DNA of 64,000 bases from Bacteroidales bacterium. Lineage in GTDB: Bacteria; Bacteroidota; Bacteroidia; Bacteroidales; Marinilabiliaceae. Position numbers and translations under genes: made by a program. Within the stretch, counting starts at the first letter, position 1; every line of letters starts with the position of its first letter. The stretch lies in assembly GCA_017417385.1 (NCBI GenBank), contig JAFPZF010000005.1, positions 1-64,000 on the forward strand, written 5' to 3'. This document shows positions 37,604 to 46,221 of the stretch, piece by piece. The notes beneath the pieces are model-generated. The model was not told the DNA's origin. It saw nothing but the letters and a program-made list of their open reading frames with translations, and did not search any database.

Positions 37604-37623
37604 GCCTGTCTAACTTCTTTTTC

Positions 37624-37667
37624 GCACTGTCACGTGTCTATTCCGCGTGGCAGTGCTTTTCTTTTTT
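37624..37667 (+). terminator. Rho-independent terminator after pgi
   Basis: GCACTGTCACGTG at 37624-37636 pairs with CGCGTGGCAGTGC at 37644-37656 (T-G pairs allowed), followed by TTTTCTTTTTT. Confidence 0.88.
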
Positions 37668-37680
37668 CAACTCCTTTTAC

Positions 37681-37688
37681 TACCTTTG
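37681..37688 (+). promoter_or_regulatory. -7 box of cvpA
   Basis: TACCTTTG matches the consensus. The transcript would begin near 37695, so starts before that point (37634) cannot be used; this decides for the GTG at 37709. Confidence 0.65.
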
Positions 37689-37708
37689 CTTTAAATATTT
37701 GCGAACAA

Positions 37709-38254
37709 GTGGAAATTTTTGACATCGTCATCCTCGTTCTCCTCGCCGCAGCCTTCGTCCGCGGCTATATGAACGGGATTATCTCCGAACTGGCAGGCAT
37801 AGCCGCCCTGGTCCTAGGCGTCTTCGGCGCCGCCAAGCTCAGCCCCTACGTCGAGACTATGCTCTCCTCGTCGATGAGCTCCGGACCCGTACGTCTTATC
37901 GCCTTCGCTATCGCGCTCTCTATTATTGTCATCGCCGTGCATTTTGTGTCCTCGGTCGTCAGTAAGCTCGTCAAGGCTATGAAGCTCAGTACGGTCAACA
38001 AGATTCTCGGCGGCATCTTCGGCGCAGCTAAGGTTCTCTTTATCGCAAGCTGCATCCTCGGTATCGCCAACCGTCTCTGGCCTGGCGAGGAGGGTATCTT
38101 CACCGAGGAGCAAAAGAACTCTTATTTTACTTATCCCGCAGTCGAGGGCTTCTCGGCTTTCGTATTCCCTTATCTCGACAAGGGGCTCGACGCTGTCAAG
38201 GATAATGTCAACAAGATGAACGAGGACCATAACGCTGATAACGCCTCCAAATAG
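37709..38254 (+). CDS. cvpA: CvpA-family inner-membrane protein
   Basis: The 181-residue protein begins at GTG (VEIFDIVILVLLAAAFVRGYMNGI), the typical CvpA start, with four hydrophobic segments and a charged C-terminus (KMNEDHNADNASK). E. coli CvpA is linked to colicin V production and envelope stress, but the molecular action is unknown. The LuxR-type regulator begins directly after its stop codon, so the two are probably made from one message. Confidence 0.85.
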   Translation: MEIFDIVILVLLAAAFVRGYMNGIISELAGIAALVLGVFGAAKLSPYVETMLSSSMSSGPVRLIAFAIALSIIVIAVHFVSSVVSKLVKAMKLSTVNKILGGIFGAAKVLFIASCILGIANRLWPGEEGIFTEEQKNSYFTYPAVEGFSAFVFPYLDKGLDAVKDNVNKMNEDHNADNASK

Positions 38255-38908
38255 ATGCAGTCCCAGAAGATTTATATCCTCGCTGATAATCAGGATATCA
38301 CTCGCGCAGGTCTTCGTCACCTGATCGACTCCAACTTCGGCTCCTCCGCCCTCGCCGTCGAGGTCCATACTGAGCAGTTTCTTATCTCCGAACTTCAGAA
38401 GCACCCCGAGGCTGTCGTCGTAATCGACTACTCTCTCTTCGATATTCAGAGTGTCTCCGCCCTCGTCAACCTCCGCGCACGCTACCCGCGTAGCAGCTGG
38501 ATTATCTTCGTGAGCGAGATGACGCAGGACGCTATCCGCCAGCTCTGTGTCCAGGGCTCCTTTAGCGTCATCCTCAAGGAGAACTCCGCCGAGGAGATCA
38601 TGGCCGCCCTCAGGGTCGTCAGCTCGACCGACCGCTTTATCTGTCACCAGATTTCTAACATGCTCCTCGAGGAACGCCAGCAGTCGCGTACTGTCTCCAA
38701 TCTTACCCCCTCCGAGACTGAGATTCTCAAGCTCATCGCTCGTGGTCTGACGGTCAAGGAGATTGCCTCCGAGAGAAACTCTAGCGTTCATACTATTATT
38801 TCACACAAGAAGAACATCTTCCGCAAGATTGATGTCAACAATGTCTACGAGGCTACTAAGTACGCCCTCCAGGCCGGTCTCGTAGATCTTATGGAATACT
38901 ATATCTGA
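38255..38908 (+). CDS. LuxR-type response regulator
   Basis: The 217-residue protein has a receiver-like domain (about 1-125) with Asp pairs at the N-terminus (ADNQDITRAG), a candidate phosphate-accepting Asp in VVVIDYSLFD and a Lys in VILKENS, then a LuxR/FixJ helix-turn-helix (LTPSETEILKLIARGLTVKEIA). No histidine kinase lies next to it. It starts at the base after the cvpA stop, without a gap. The target genes are unknown; cvpA and the M28 lipoprotein gene are the nearest candidates. Confidence 0.88.
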   Translation: MQSQKIYILADNQDITRAGLRHLIDSNFGSSALAVEVHTEQFLISELQKHPEAVVVIDYSLFDIQSVSALVNLRARYPRSSWIIFVSEMTQDAIRQLCVQGSFSVILKENSAEEIMAALRVVSSTDRFICHQISNMLLEERQQSRTVSNLTPSETEILKLIARGLTVKEIASERNSSVHTIISHKKNIFRKIDVNNVYEATKYALQAGLVDLMEYYI

Positions 38909-38915
38909 TTTTATT

Positions 38916-39908
38916 ATGAAAGGTCTCGCTCTTTTCGCCTTCTGCCTCTCACTATCCCTCCTCGCTTGCTCTGGCCGTCAGTCTCAGCCTGTCGCCTCCG
39001 CTCGCCCCGAGGCTCAGCAGGTCCCGCCTGTCTCCTTCTCTGCCGACTCTGCCTTTGAATATCTCGAACGTCAGGTCGAGTTCGGTCCCCGCATCCCGGG
39101 CTCCAAGGCTCACGCTGATTGTCTAGACTATATGGTCGAGGTCCTCTCCCGCTTCGGCGCGACGGTCTTTGTCCAGGAGGGTGTCGGCCTCGCCTACGAC
39201 GGCAAGGAGGAACCGGTCCGAAATGTTATCGCCTCTTTCTTCCCGGAGAAGGCTGATCGTGTGCTGCTCGCTGCTCACTGGGATTGCCGCCCCTTCGCCG
39301 ACCACGACCCGGACCCCGCTAAGCAGAACCTCCCTGTCGATGGCGCTAACGATGGCGCTAGCGGCGTCGCTGTTCTGATGGAGGTCGGCCGACAGCTCGC
39401 TATCAAGCCTTCCAACGTCGGTGTGGACATTGTTCTCTTTGACTGCGAGGATGGTGGCACACCAGACCATATCAAGGTTGAGTATCGCCCCGATACTTGG
39501 TGCGTCGGCAGTCAGCTCTGGGTTAAGAGTGACCTCGGTCGCAACGCCCAGCACAGATTTGGCATCCTCCTCGACATGATTGGCGCACCAGACGCTGTCT
39601 TCCCTGTCGAACTTTACTCTAAGGCCAACTGCCCAGACATCGTCGAGAAGGTCTGGAAGATGGCTGACCGCATCGGCTACGGTGGTCTCTTTACCAACGA
39701 CGACGGCGGCTTTATCACGGACGACCACTACTACGTCAATAAGTTCACCTCCGTCCCGATGGTCGATATTATTCACTACGACCGCGCCTCACCAAACGGC
39801 TTCTGCAAGGCTTGGCATACTCACGCCGACAACCCTTCCAATATCTCTAAGAAGTCTCTCGCAGCTGTCGGAGAAGTCGTCCTTTCTGTTATCTACGCTG
39901 AGCACTGA
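38916..39908 (+). CDS. M28-family lipoprotein, glutaminyl-cyclase-like zinc peptidase
   Basis: The 330-residue protein has a lipoprotein signal ending LLACSG. The zinc site of the M28 fold is visible in AAHWDCRPFAD (His, Asp), DGANDGASGVAVLMEVGR (bridging Asp) and VLFDCEDGG (Glu/Asp pair), with a final His in IIHYDRAS. Bacteroidota members of this form include glutaminyl cyclases, which make N-terminal pyroglutamate on exported proteins, and aminopeptidases. Pyroglutamate formation after Sec export would fit, but it is inference. It starts 7 bases after the LuxR-type gene. Confidence 0.85.
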   Translation: MKGLALFAFCLSLSLLACSGRQSQPVASARPEAQQVPPVSFSADSAFEYLERQVEFGPRIPGSKAHADCLDYMVEVLSRFGATVFVQEGVGLAYDGKEEPVRNVIASFFPEKADRVLLAAHWDCRPFADHDPDPAKQNLPVDGANDGASGVAVLMEVGRQLAIKPSNVGVDIVLFDCEDGGTPDHIKVEYRPDTWCVGSQLWVKSDLGRNAQHRFGILLDMIGAPDAVFPVELYSKANCPDIVEKVWKMADRIGYGGLFTNDDGGFITDDHYYVNKFTSVPMVDIIHYDRASPNGFCKAWHTHADNPSNISKKSLAAVGEVVLSVIYAEH

Positions 39909-39909
39909 T

Positions 39910-40863
39910 ATGTCTCTCGAACAGGATACATACCGCCATCTCTGCGAAGAGTGTCAGGCTTCTATCCCTCTCATGTCCCAGGCTTGGTGGCTCGATGCCG
40001 TCAGCCTCGGCAAGAAGTGGGATGCTGTGCTCCTCCGCGACCGCTCTGGCGATATCTATGCTGCTCTCCCTTTTCATCTGACTTCCCGCTTGGGCATTTC
40101 CGCTGCTCTCCTCCCTCAACTGACGCAGACTATCTCCCCCTGGTTTCGCCACGGCATCGACAGTTCTACTGCCCTCCGTGGTCTTATCGACCGCCTGAAG
40201 TCCTACTCTTTCTCTCATCTGACGGTGCGCTTTCAGCTCGCCGCCTATTTCGACGAGGCTCAGTGCTCCGAACTCTCCGCTGCCTCCTTCGCCCTCAAGA
40301 CTCGCCATTCTTATGTCATCTCCCCTCCTTCTAAGTCCCCCTCCGAGCTTCCTTCTTGGATTCTCTCCAATATGTGCGAGAGCAAGCGCCGTAGCGTCCG
40401 CCATGCTCAGTCCAGCCTCACTGTGTCACCGGTCTTCGACCCCTCTGCTTTCTACGATTTTATTGTTTCTAACCTCTCCTCTCGTGGACGGTCGCCCCTC
40501 TATGGCCGCGAACTCTTCTGCTCCCTCGCCTCTGCCGCTATCTCCCGTGGCGCCGGTCGGCTCTCTGTCGCCGTCTCCCCCTCTGGCGATTGGCGTGCCG
40601 GGCTCTTCTCTGTCTCCGACGCCTCCCGGACTTACTACCTTGTCCCGACTTACCCGGCGTCCTCTATGCGCTCTGGCGCTATGGAACTCCTGACTTTCGA
40701 CTCTATCCTGTCTGCCCTCTCTGCTAATAGGTGCTTCGATTTCGAGGGCTCCGACGAACCTTCTATCGCCGAAGCCTATCGCCGCTACGGCGGCTCACCC
40801 GTTACGTATACTTCTGCCGAATGGTTCCTCGCTGGTTCTCTCGGTTGCCGCGTCTTCTCCTGA
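39910..40863 (+). CDS. GNAT-fold acyltransferase-like protein
   Basis: The 317-residue frame starts at an ATG two bases after the M28 stop; a longer frame upstream is an overlap inside the M28 gene. The sequence (SQAWWLDAV, AALPFHL, then a second half with YPASSMRSGAMELLTFDSI and CFDFEGSDEPSIAEAYRRYGG) resembles FemAB/GNAT-like proteins of unknown substrate in Bacteroidota. It is unusually rich in Ser and Leu, in step with the C/T-rich strand. It is likely cytoplasmic. A role in peptidoglycan or peptide modification is possible, given the M28 neighbour. Confidence 0.65.
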   Translation: MSLEQDTYRHLCEECQASIPLMSQAWWLDAVSLGKKWDAVLLRDRSGDIYAALPFHLTSRLGISAALLPQLTQTISPWFRHGIDSSTALRGLIDRLKSYSFSHLTVRFQLAAYFDEAQCSELSAASFALKTRHSYVISPPSKSPSELPSWILSNMCESKRRSVRHAQSSLTVSPVFDPSAFYDFIVSNLSSRGRSPLYGRELFCSLASAAISRGAGRLSVAVSPSGDWRAGLFSVSDASRTYYLVPTYPASSMRSGAMELLTFDSILSALSANRCFDFEGSDEPSIAEAYRRYGGSPVTYTSAEWFLAGSLGCRVFS

Positions 40864-40873
40864 TGCTCCGTCG

Positions 40874-40895
40874 GTTAGTCTTGGTATAGCCTTGT
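40874..40895 (+). repeat. Two 11-bp units of the RTTAG repeat
   Basis: GTTAGTCTTGG and TATAGCCTTGT are adjacent, starting ten bases after the previous stop. The rest of the 240-base gap to rhaM is C/T-rich and holds only the possible promoter at 41062. Confidence 0.6.
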
Positions 40896-41061
40896 CTTGC
40901 TATTCCCTCTTGTTTTTGCAGATTTCGCTCCTCTGCCCGTTTTCTCTTGTCCGATAGTTAATTATTTGTTTTTCAGGTCTTAAACGACTGACACCTCTGC
41001 TCGCTGCCCCTCTCTTGCTAATTGTGTGCCTCCATTCTTGTATTTTCTCCCGACTTTTTAT

Positions 41062-41069
41062 TAACTTTA
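41062..41069 (+). promoter_or_regulatory. Possible -7 box of rhaM
   Basis: TAACTTTA differs from the consensus at the last base and lies 35 bases before the ATG. Confidence 0.4.
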
Positions 41070-41104
41070 TACCACTTTCCGACACACAATTTTAATCGTA
41101 AGTT

Positions 41105-41422
41105 ATGAAAAGATTCTCTTTCAAGATGAAATTGAAGCCAGGCTGCGAGGTCGAATACGAGAAGAGGCACGCTGCTATTTGGCCAGAACTCGTCAAGATG
41201 ATCAAGGAGCAGGGCGTCTCCAACTACTCTATCTTCTGGGACAAGGAGACGAATCTCCTCTTTGCCTATCAGGAGTGCAGCAAGGAGACTAATAGCCAGG
41301 ATACTACCAATGTCGACCCTATTACCCAGAAGTGGTGGGATATGATGGCCGACATCATGGAGGTCAACCCTGACAACTCTCCGGTCTCTATCCCGATGCA
41401 GGAAGTTTTCCATCTCGACTAA
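41105..41422 (+). CDS. rhaM: L-rhamnose mutarotase-like protein
   Basis: The 105-residue protein begins MKRFSFKMKLKPGCEVEYEKRHAAIWPEL and contains NYSIFWDKETNLLFAYQE and QKWWDMMADIMEVN, the marks of RhaM-like dimeric barrels that speed exchange between sugar anomers. The His and Trp residues of the site are present. No rhamnose breakdown genes are near, so its sugar may be another one. The dTDP-rhamnose genes at 55-57 kb are a separate unit. Confidence 0.85.
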   Translation: MKRFSFKMKLKPGCEVEYEKRHAAIWPELVKMIKEQGVSNYSIFWDKETNLLFAYQECSKETNSQDTTNVDPITQKWWDMMADIMEVNPDNSPVSIPMQEVFHLD

Positions 41423-41435
41423 TACCCCCTGAGCA

Positions 41436-41891
41436 ATGGTCTACGACAATAGTGAGTCTGCTTCGCTTATGCGTGCCGTGCTTAGGACGTCCTATGCTCT
41501 CCTCGGTATTGTCGTGGCTTTCGCTTTCTTTGCCGACAGCCCAACGCTCACGCGACTCCGCTTCTTCCTCCTGGCGTTCTTCATCCTTTTCTACGTCGTG
41601 ACGGGCAACGCTGGTATCAACGAGTTGCGTATCCAGGCTGACAAGTCTTTTATCGAGGTCCGTTCGACTCCCCTTTTCAAGTCTAAGGGCCACAACGATA
41701 CTTATACTGTTCACGCCAATAAGCTCGTGGACTTCCACCATTGGCGTATTCCTCCCTTCCATGTCCTGAGTCTTAAGTATATCTGCCATACTGGCAAACC
41801 TCGTCGAGTGAAGATCGGTCTCACTCTGATGAGCTCCAAAGCGCGTAAGTCTTTCATCAAAATACTGAAAGAAGCTAAAGAATCTAATTGA
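41436..41891 (+). CDS. Two-segment membrane protein with a PH-like tail, unknown
   Basis: The 151-residue protein has two hydrophobic segments (LLGIVVAFAFF and FFLLAFFILFYVV) and a soluble end of mixed strands (IEVRSTPLFKSKGHNDTYTV, RVKIGLTLMSS) like membrane-linked PH domains. I do not recognise a family. Its stop overlaps the aroB start by one base (TGATG), so translation is probably coupled. Confidence 0.6.
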   Translation: MVYDNSESASLMRAVLRTSYALLGIVVAFAFFADSPTLTRLRFFLLAFFILFYVVTGNAGINELRIQADKSFIEVRSTPLFKSKGHNDTYTVHANKLVDFHHWRIPPFHVLSLKYICHTGKPRRVKIGLTLMSSKARKSFIKILKEAKESN

Positions 41892-42967
41892 TGAACCCTA
41901 TAGCTCCTAAATGCAACGTCTGGGCTTCCTCCAATGTTGCTGACGACCTCGCCTCTCTCCTCGACGCTAAGGACCCTAAGCAGGTCTTCCTCCTTATGGA
42001 CGAGGGCTCCGAACGCCACTGCCGTACGCTCCTCTCCCCAGTCCACTCTCTTTTGGCGGAAAATTCTATCGTCATCCCTTCCGGTGACGACGCCAAGGAC
42101 TATCGCTCGGCTCTCGCTATATGGGATTTCCTTAGCTCCCATGGCGCTACCCGCAAGGCTGTCCTCGTCAATCTCGGCGGTGGTATGCCGTGCGACCTCG
42201 GCGGCTTCTGTGCCTCGACTTTCAAGCGCGGCATCGAGTTTATCAATATCCCGACTACGCTCCTCTCTCAGGTCGATGCATCTCTCGGCGGCAAGACGGG
42301 TATGAACCTCGGCTCTCTCAAGAACGAGATTGGCGTCTTCCAGATGGCTAGCCATGTCCTGATTTGCTCGGATTTCCTCCGCTCTCTCGATATGGATAAC
42401 CTCCTCTCTGGCTTCGCCGAGATGATTAAGCACGCTCTTATCCATGCACCAGAGGCTGTCGACCGTCTGCTCGACTTCGACTTCAAAAACGTCGACTACG
42501 CCCTCCTCCACGACTATGTCGCCGAGTCTATTCAGATCAAGAACTTCTTCGTCGAGGCCGACCCGCAGGAAAAGGGTCTCCGCAAGGCTCTTAACTTCGG
42601 CCACACTTTCGGCCACGCTTTCGAGACTTTCGCCATGCGCTCCGGCAACCCTGTCCTCCACGGCTTCGCTGTAGGGTGGGGTATGGTCTGCGAACTTCTC
42701 CTTTGCGAGTCTAAGATGGGCCTCGACTCTAATGTCGTGTGCCACGTCTGCGAGAAGGTTTCACGTCTCTACGGCCCTCACGACGTCCGTGGCTCCGAGG
42801 ACGCTCTTATCGAACTGATGACTCACGACAAGAAGAACGACGGCTCCGGCATCAACTTTACTCTCCTCCCCTCCGTCGGCAATGTGGCTATCAACCAGAT
42901 TGCTTCCGAGGCTGAGATTCGCGATGTCTTCGCCCGCTTCGCCGACCTCCAAAATCATCTTTTCTAG
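41891..42967 (+). CDS. aroB: 3-dehydroquinate synthase
   Basis: The 358-residue enzyme closes the first ring in the shikimate route, using NAD and a zinc or cobalt ion. Visible marks are VNLGGGMPCDLGGFCASTFKRG (NAD and substrate), PTTLLSQVDASLGGKTGMN, AEMIKHALI (metal Glu) and LNFGHTFGHAFE (metal His). The start is the ATG overlapping the previous stop; a TTG three bases upstream is less likely. aroA, a later step of the same pathway, is 7 bases downstream. Confidence 0.95.
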   Translation: MNPIAPKCNVWASSNVADDLASLLDAKDPKQVFLLMDEGSERHCRTLLSPVHSLLAENSIVIPSGDDAKDYRSALAIWDFLSSHGATRKAVLVNLGGGMPCDLGGFCASTFKRGIEFINIPTTLLSQVDASLGGKTGMNLGSLKNEIGVFQMASHVLICSDFLRSLDMDNLLSGFAEMIKHALIHAPEAVDRLLDFDFKNVDYALLHDYVAESIQIKNFFVEADPQEKGLRKALNFGHTFGHAFETFAMRSGNPVLHGFAVGWGMVCELLLCESKMGLDSNVVCHVCEKVSRLYGPHDVRGSEDALIELMTHDKKNDGSGINFTLLPSVGNVAINQIASEAEIRDVFARFADLQNHLF

Positions 42968-42974
42968 CTTTTTG

Positions 42975-44222
42975 ATGAAAACATTCCGACTACTGCCCCC
43001 CACTCGACCTCTCGACGTCTCTATCGATCTCCCTACGTCGAAGAGTATCAGCAACCGCGCCCTCATCCTCTCTGCCCTCTCTTCATCAACAGCACCTACT
43101 GAAGGTCTCTCTGATTGCGATGATACTGCTGTCATGATAGCTGCGCTTAAGTCCGACCTCTCTCATGTCGATGTCGGCGCTGCTGGCACTTCTATGCGCT
43201 TCCTGACGGCCTTCCTCGCTCTTACTCCCGGAACTCATGTCATCACGGGCTCCGAACGTATGAAGCAACGTCCTATTCGTATCCTCGTCGACGCACTTCG
43301 TCAACTGGGCGCCGACATTTCATACGTCGAGAACGACGGCTTCCCTCCTCTCCGTATCGTCGGCGGCAGTCTCCACGGCGGCACTATCACGGTCCCCGGA
43401 GACATCAGCAGTCAGTATATCTCGGCTCTTATGATGATCGGCCCTCGTCTCTCTGGCGGTCTCACTATCCGTCTCACTGGTAACGTCGGCAGCCGACCAT
43501 ACATCAACATGACGCTCGCCATGATGCGTCAGTGTGGCGCCTCCGCCGATTGGCAAGGCGACGTCATTACTATCCCGGAGTCTAACTACTCGTCGTCTAT
43601 CAGTCGCGTCGAAGGCGACTGGAGCGCCTCGTCATATTGGTACTCCCTCGTCGCTCAGCACGGTGGCTCTGTCCGTCTGCGTGGGCTCTTCCCGACGAGT
43701 CTTCAGGGCGATAGCAAGATGCGTGAATACGGCAGTCTGCTCGGAGTCGAGACGGTCTTCTCCGACGGCTTCGCTGTCCTCTCCCGAAGGTCTGACGCTG
43801 TCCTCCCCTCGTCCGTCAACCTTGACCTCGCTGACGAGCCAGACCTCGCACAGACACTCGTGACGGCGCTCTGCTCTCTCCGCATCCCGTTCCTCATCTC
43901 GGGCCTCAACTCCCTACGTATCAAGGAGACAGATCGTCTCCAGGCCCTCCACGACGAGCTGGCTAAGTGTGGCTTCGACATCAAGATTCTCGAGGATGAG
44001 CAGTCTAACTTCTCCCTCTCTTGGTCTCCCGCCGACGTCCACTCTCAGCTCTCTACTGAACCTATCGCAACTTACAAGGACCACCGTATGGCTATGTCTT
44101 TCGCAGCTATCACTAGCGCTGTCCGTCAAATCGACATTGCCGACCCAGACGTGGTCTCCAAGTCATACCCTTCTTTCTGGTCCGACCTCGCAAAGGCGGG
44201 GTTCTCTATCAACGAATTGTAG
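42975..44222 (+). CDS. aroA: 3-phosphoshikimate 1-carboxyvinyltransferase (EPSP synthase)
   Basis: The 415-residue enzyme adds the enolpyruvyl group to shikimate 3-phosphate. It starts MKTFRLLPPTRPLDVSIDLP and contains TSKSISNRALIL, GTSMRFLTAF, ERMKQRPI and the C-terminal IKETDRLQAL and KDHRMAMSFA. The ATG at 42975 follows aroB by 7 bases; the longer frame from 42882 overlaps aroB and lacks family sequence. Some glycines are changed from the E. coli form (GAAGTSMRF), as in other Bacteroidota. Confidence 0.94.
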   Translation: MKTFRLLPPTRPLDVSIDLPTSKSISNRALILSALSSSTAPTEGLSDCDDTAVMIAALKSDLSHVDVGAAGTSMRFLTAFLALTPGTHVITGSERMKQRPIRILVDALRQLGADISYVENDGFPPLRIVGGSLHGGTITVPGDISSQYISALMMIGPRLSGGLTIRLTGNVGSRPYINMTLAMMRQCGASADWQGDVITIPESNYSSSISRVEGDWSASSYWYSLVAQHGGSVRLRGLFPTSLQGDSKMREYGSLLGVETVFSDGFAVLSRRSDAVLPSSVNLDLADEPDLAQTLVTALCSLRIPFLISGLNSLRIKETDRLQALHDELAKCGFDIKILEDEQSNFSLSWSPADVHSQLSTEPIATYKDHRMAMSFAAITSAVRQIDIADPDVVSKSYPSFWSDLAKAGFSINEL

Positions 44223-44226
44223 TCTT

Positions 44227-46209
44227 ATGAATAAGGTTTTTACTTCCCTCGCCCTCCTCTTGTCTTCATGTCTCTGCTCTTTCGCAGACGACGTGGTCTC
44301 CAGCCCCGATGGTCGCCTGAAGGTCTCTGTCGAATATGACAAGGGCTCTCTGGCTCTCGCTGCTTCCTATGACGGCCGACCAGTCCTCCTCCCCTCCGCA
44401 CTCGGCCTCAAGACTACTTTCGGCTCCTATGGCGACAAGATTAAGTCTGAGCCTGTCCGCCGTATGTCCGAGGTGCTGAATATCGACTACAAGCTCGACC
44501 GTATCAAGCAGAGCGCCGTCAAGAAGTCTGCCAACTTCCTCTCTGTCTCCCTCGAGACGTCAGACGGCAGGCCCTTCGTCCTTGAAGTGGTGGCAGAGGA
44601 CAACGCTCTCGCCTTCCGCTATGTCCTTCTCAAGAAGGGAGAGACTGTCGGCATCCGTGTCGAGGAGGAACTGACGGAGTTCCGCTTCCCCGACGGCACG
44701 ACGACGTTCCTCAGCCCTCAGAGCGACCCTATGATCGGCTGGAAACGTACCAAGCCTTCCTACGAGGAGGAGTATTCTACCGACCGCCCTATGAACGAAA
44801 AGTCGCAGTATGGCCGCGGCTACGTCTTCCCTTGTCTCTTCAAGATTCCTGCCGCCGACAAGCAGCCTAACATCTGGGCTCTCCTCTCCGAGACTGGCGT
44901 CGATAGCCGCTACTGCGCTTCGCATATCTCGGACTTTAAGGATGGCGCCTATCGTATCGCCTACCCGATGCCCGAGGAGAACAATGGCGACGGCTCTGCT
45001 ATCCCTGGAATAGCCCTCCCGGCTGCAACTCCTTGGCGTACTCTCGCTGTCGGCACCTCCCCAGCTGTCGTCGCCGAGCAGACTATTACCTGGGACGTCG
45101 TCAAGCCTCTCTTCGAGACGACTAAGAACTACGACTACGGCTGCGGCACCTGGAGCTGGATCCTCTGGCAGGACAATAGTATCAATATGAAGGACTCTAA
45201 AACCTTCGTCGACCTCGCTCAGTCTATGGGCTACAAGTTTGTCCTTATCGATAGTTTCTGGGATCGTAACATCGGCCGCGATGGTATGCGCGAACTTGCT
45301 GCCTACGCCGCAGAGCGTGGCGTCAAGCTCTTTGTTTGGTACTCTTCGAGCGGCTACTGGAACGACATCGTCCAGAGCCCTACGAATATCATGGACCGTG
45401 CTATTTCCCGCAAGGCGGAGATGAAATGGCTCAACGAACTGGGTGTCGCTGGTATCAAGGTAGACTTCTTTGGCGGCGATAAGCAGGAGACTATGCGTCT
45501 CTACGAGGATATTCTCTCCGACGCCAACGACCATGGGCTTATGGTCGTGTTCCACGGCGCTACTCTCCCCCGCGGCTGGGAACGTATGTACCCTAACTAC
45601 GTCGGCTCCGAGGCTGTCCTAGCCTCCGAGAATCTTATCTTCAATCAGCACTACTGCGACGACGAGGCTCGTATCACGACTCTCCACCCCTTCATCCGCA
45701 ACGCTGTGGGCTGCATGGAGTTCGGCGGCTCTTTTATGAACAAGCGTATGAACCGTGGCAACGACGGTGGCAACTACCGCCGTACTACGGACGTGTTTGA
45801 GCTGGCTCAGGCTGTCCTCTTCCAGAATCCTATTCAGTTCTTCGCACTCGCACCTAACAACCTGACCGACGCTCCGAAGGTCTGTATGGACTTCCTCCGT
45901 GCTGTTCCGACGACTTGGGATGAGACTCGTATTATCGATGGCTACCCGGGTAAGTACATCGTGCTCGCTCGCCGCCATGCCGACAAGTGGTACGTCGCCG
46001 CTGTCAATGCTGAGAAGACGCCTCTCTCTCTCAACCTCAACCTCGAAGACTTCTTCGGCGCTGGCGCCACGGTCTCTCTCTACTCCGACGACCCTAAGTC
46101 TGGCGATGTGTCTCTTGTATCGCAAAAGTTGCCGACGAAGAAGGGTAAGTCCCTCAAGGTCTCTCTCCCGACTGGCGGCGGTCTCGTCATCGTCGGTCTT
46201 CAGAAGTAA
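44227..46209 (+). CDS. Glycoside hydrolase family 97 (alpha-glucosidase or alpha-galactosidase type)
   Basis: The 660-residue secreted protein has a signal peptide (LALLLSSCLCSFAD) with a Cys that might be lipidated. The N-terminal beta-sandwich (VVSSPDGRLKVSV) leads into a barrel with LIDSFWDRNIGRDGM, GIKVDFFGGDKQETM, VVFHGATLPRGWER and NYVGSEAVLASEN. GH97 holds inverting alpha-glucosidases (SusB type) and retaining alpha-galactosidases, the latter with an Asp nucleophile in a KxDF-like motif. The KVDFF here points to the retaining kind, but this is tentative. Calcium is normally bound. The ATG at 44227 is four bases after aroA. No SusCD pair is near. Confidence 0.9.
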   Translation: MNKVFTSLALLLSSCLCSFADDVVSSPDGRLKVSVEYDKGSLALAASYDGRPVLLPSALGLKTTFGSYGDKIKSEPVRRMSEVLNIDYKLDRIKQSAVKKSANFLSVSLETSDGRPFVLEVVAEDNALAFRYVLLKKGETVGIRVEEELTEFRFPDGTTTFLSPQSDPMIGWKRTKPSYEEEYSTDRPMNEKSQYGRGYVFPCLFKIPAADKQPNIWALLSETGVDSRYCASHISDFKDGAYRIAYPMPEENNGDGSAIPGIALPAATPWRTLAVGTSPAVVAEQTITWDVVKPLFETTKNYDYGCGTWSWILWQDNSINMKDSKTFVDLAQSMGYKFVLIDSFWDRNIGRDGMRELAAYAAERGVKLFVWYSSSGYWNDIVQSPTNIMDRAISRKAEMKWLNELGVAGIKVDFFGGDKQETMRLYEDILSDANDHGLMVVFHGATLPRGWERMYPNYVGSEAVLASENLIFNQHYCDDEARITTLHPFIRNAVGCMEFGGSFMNKRMNRGNDGGNYRRTTDVFELAQAVLFQNPIQFFALAPNNLTDAPKVCMDFLRAVPTTWDETRIIDGYPGKYIVLARRHADKWYVAAVNAEKTPLSLNLNLEDFFGAGATVSLYSDDPKSGDVSLVSQKLPTKKGKSLKVSLPTGGGLVIVGLQK

Positions 46210-46221
46210 GGCTTCTCTACT

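Noticed and set aside
43969-44226. N-terminal extension of the GH97 gene into aroA
   Set aside because: The extension is Ser/Leu low complexity overlapping aroA; the ATG at 44227 begins a good signal peptide.
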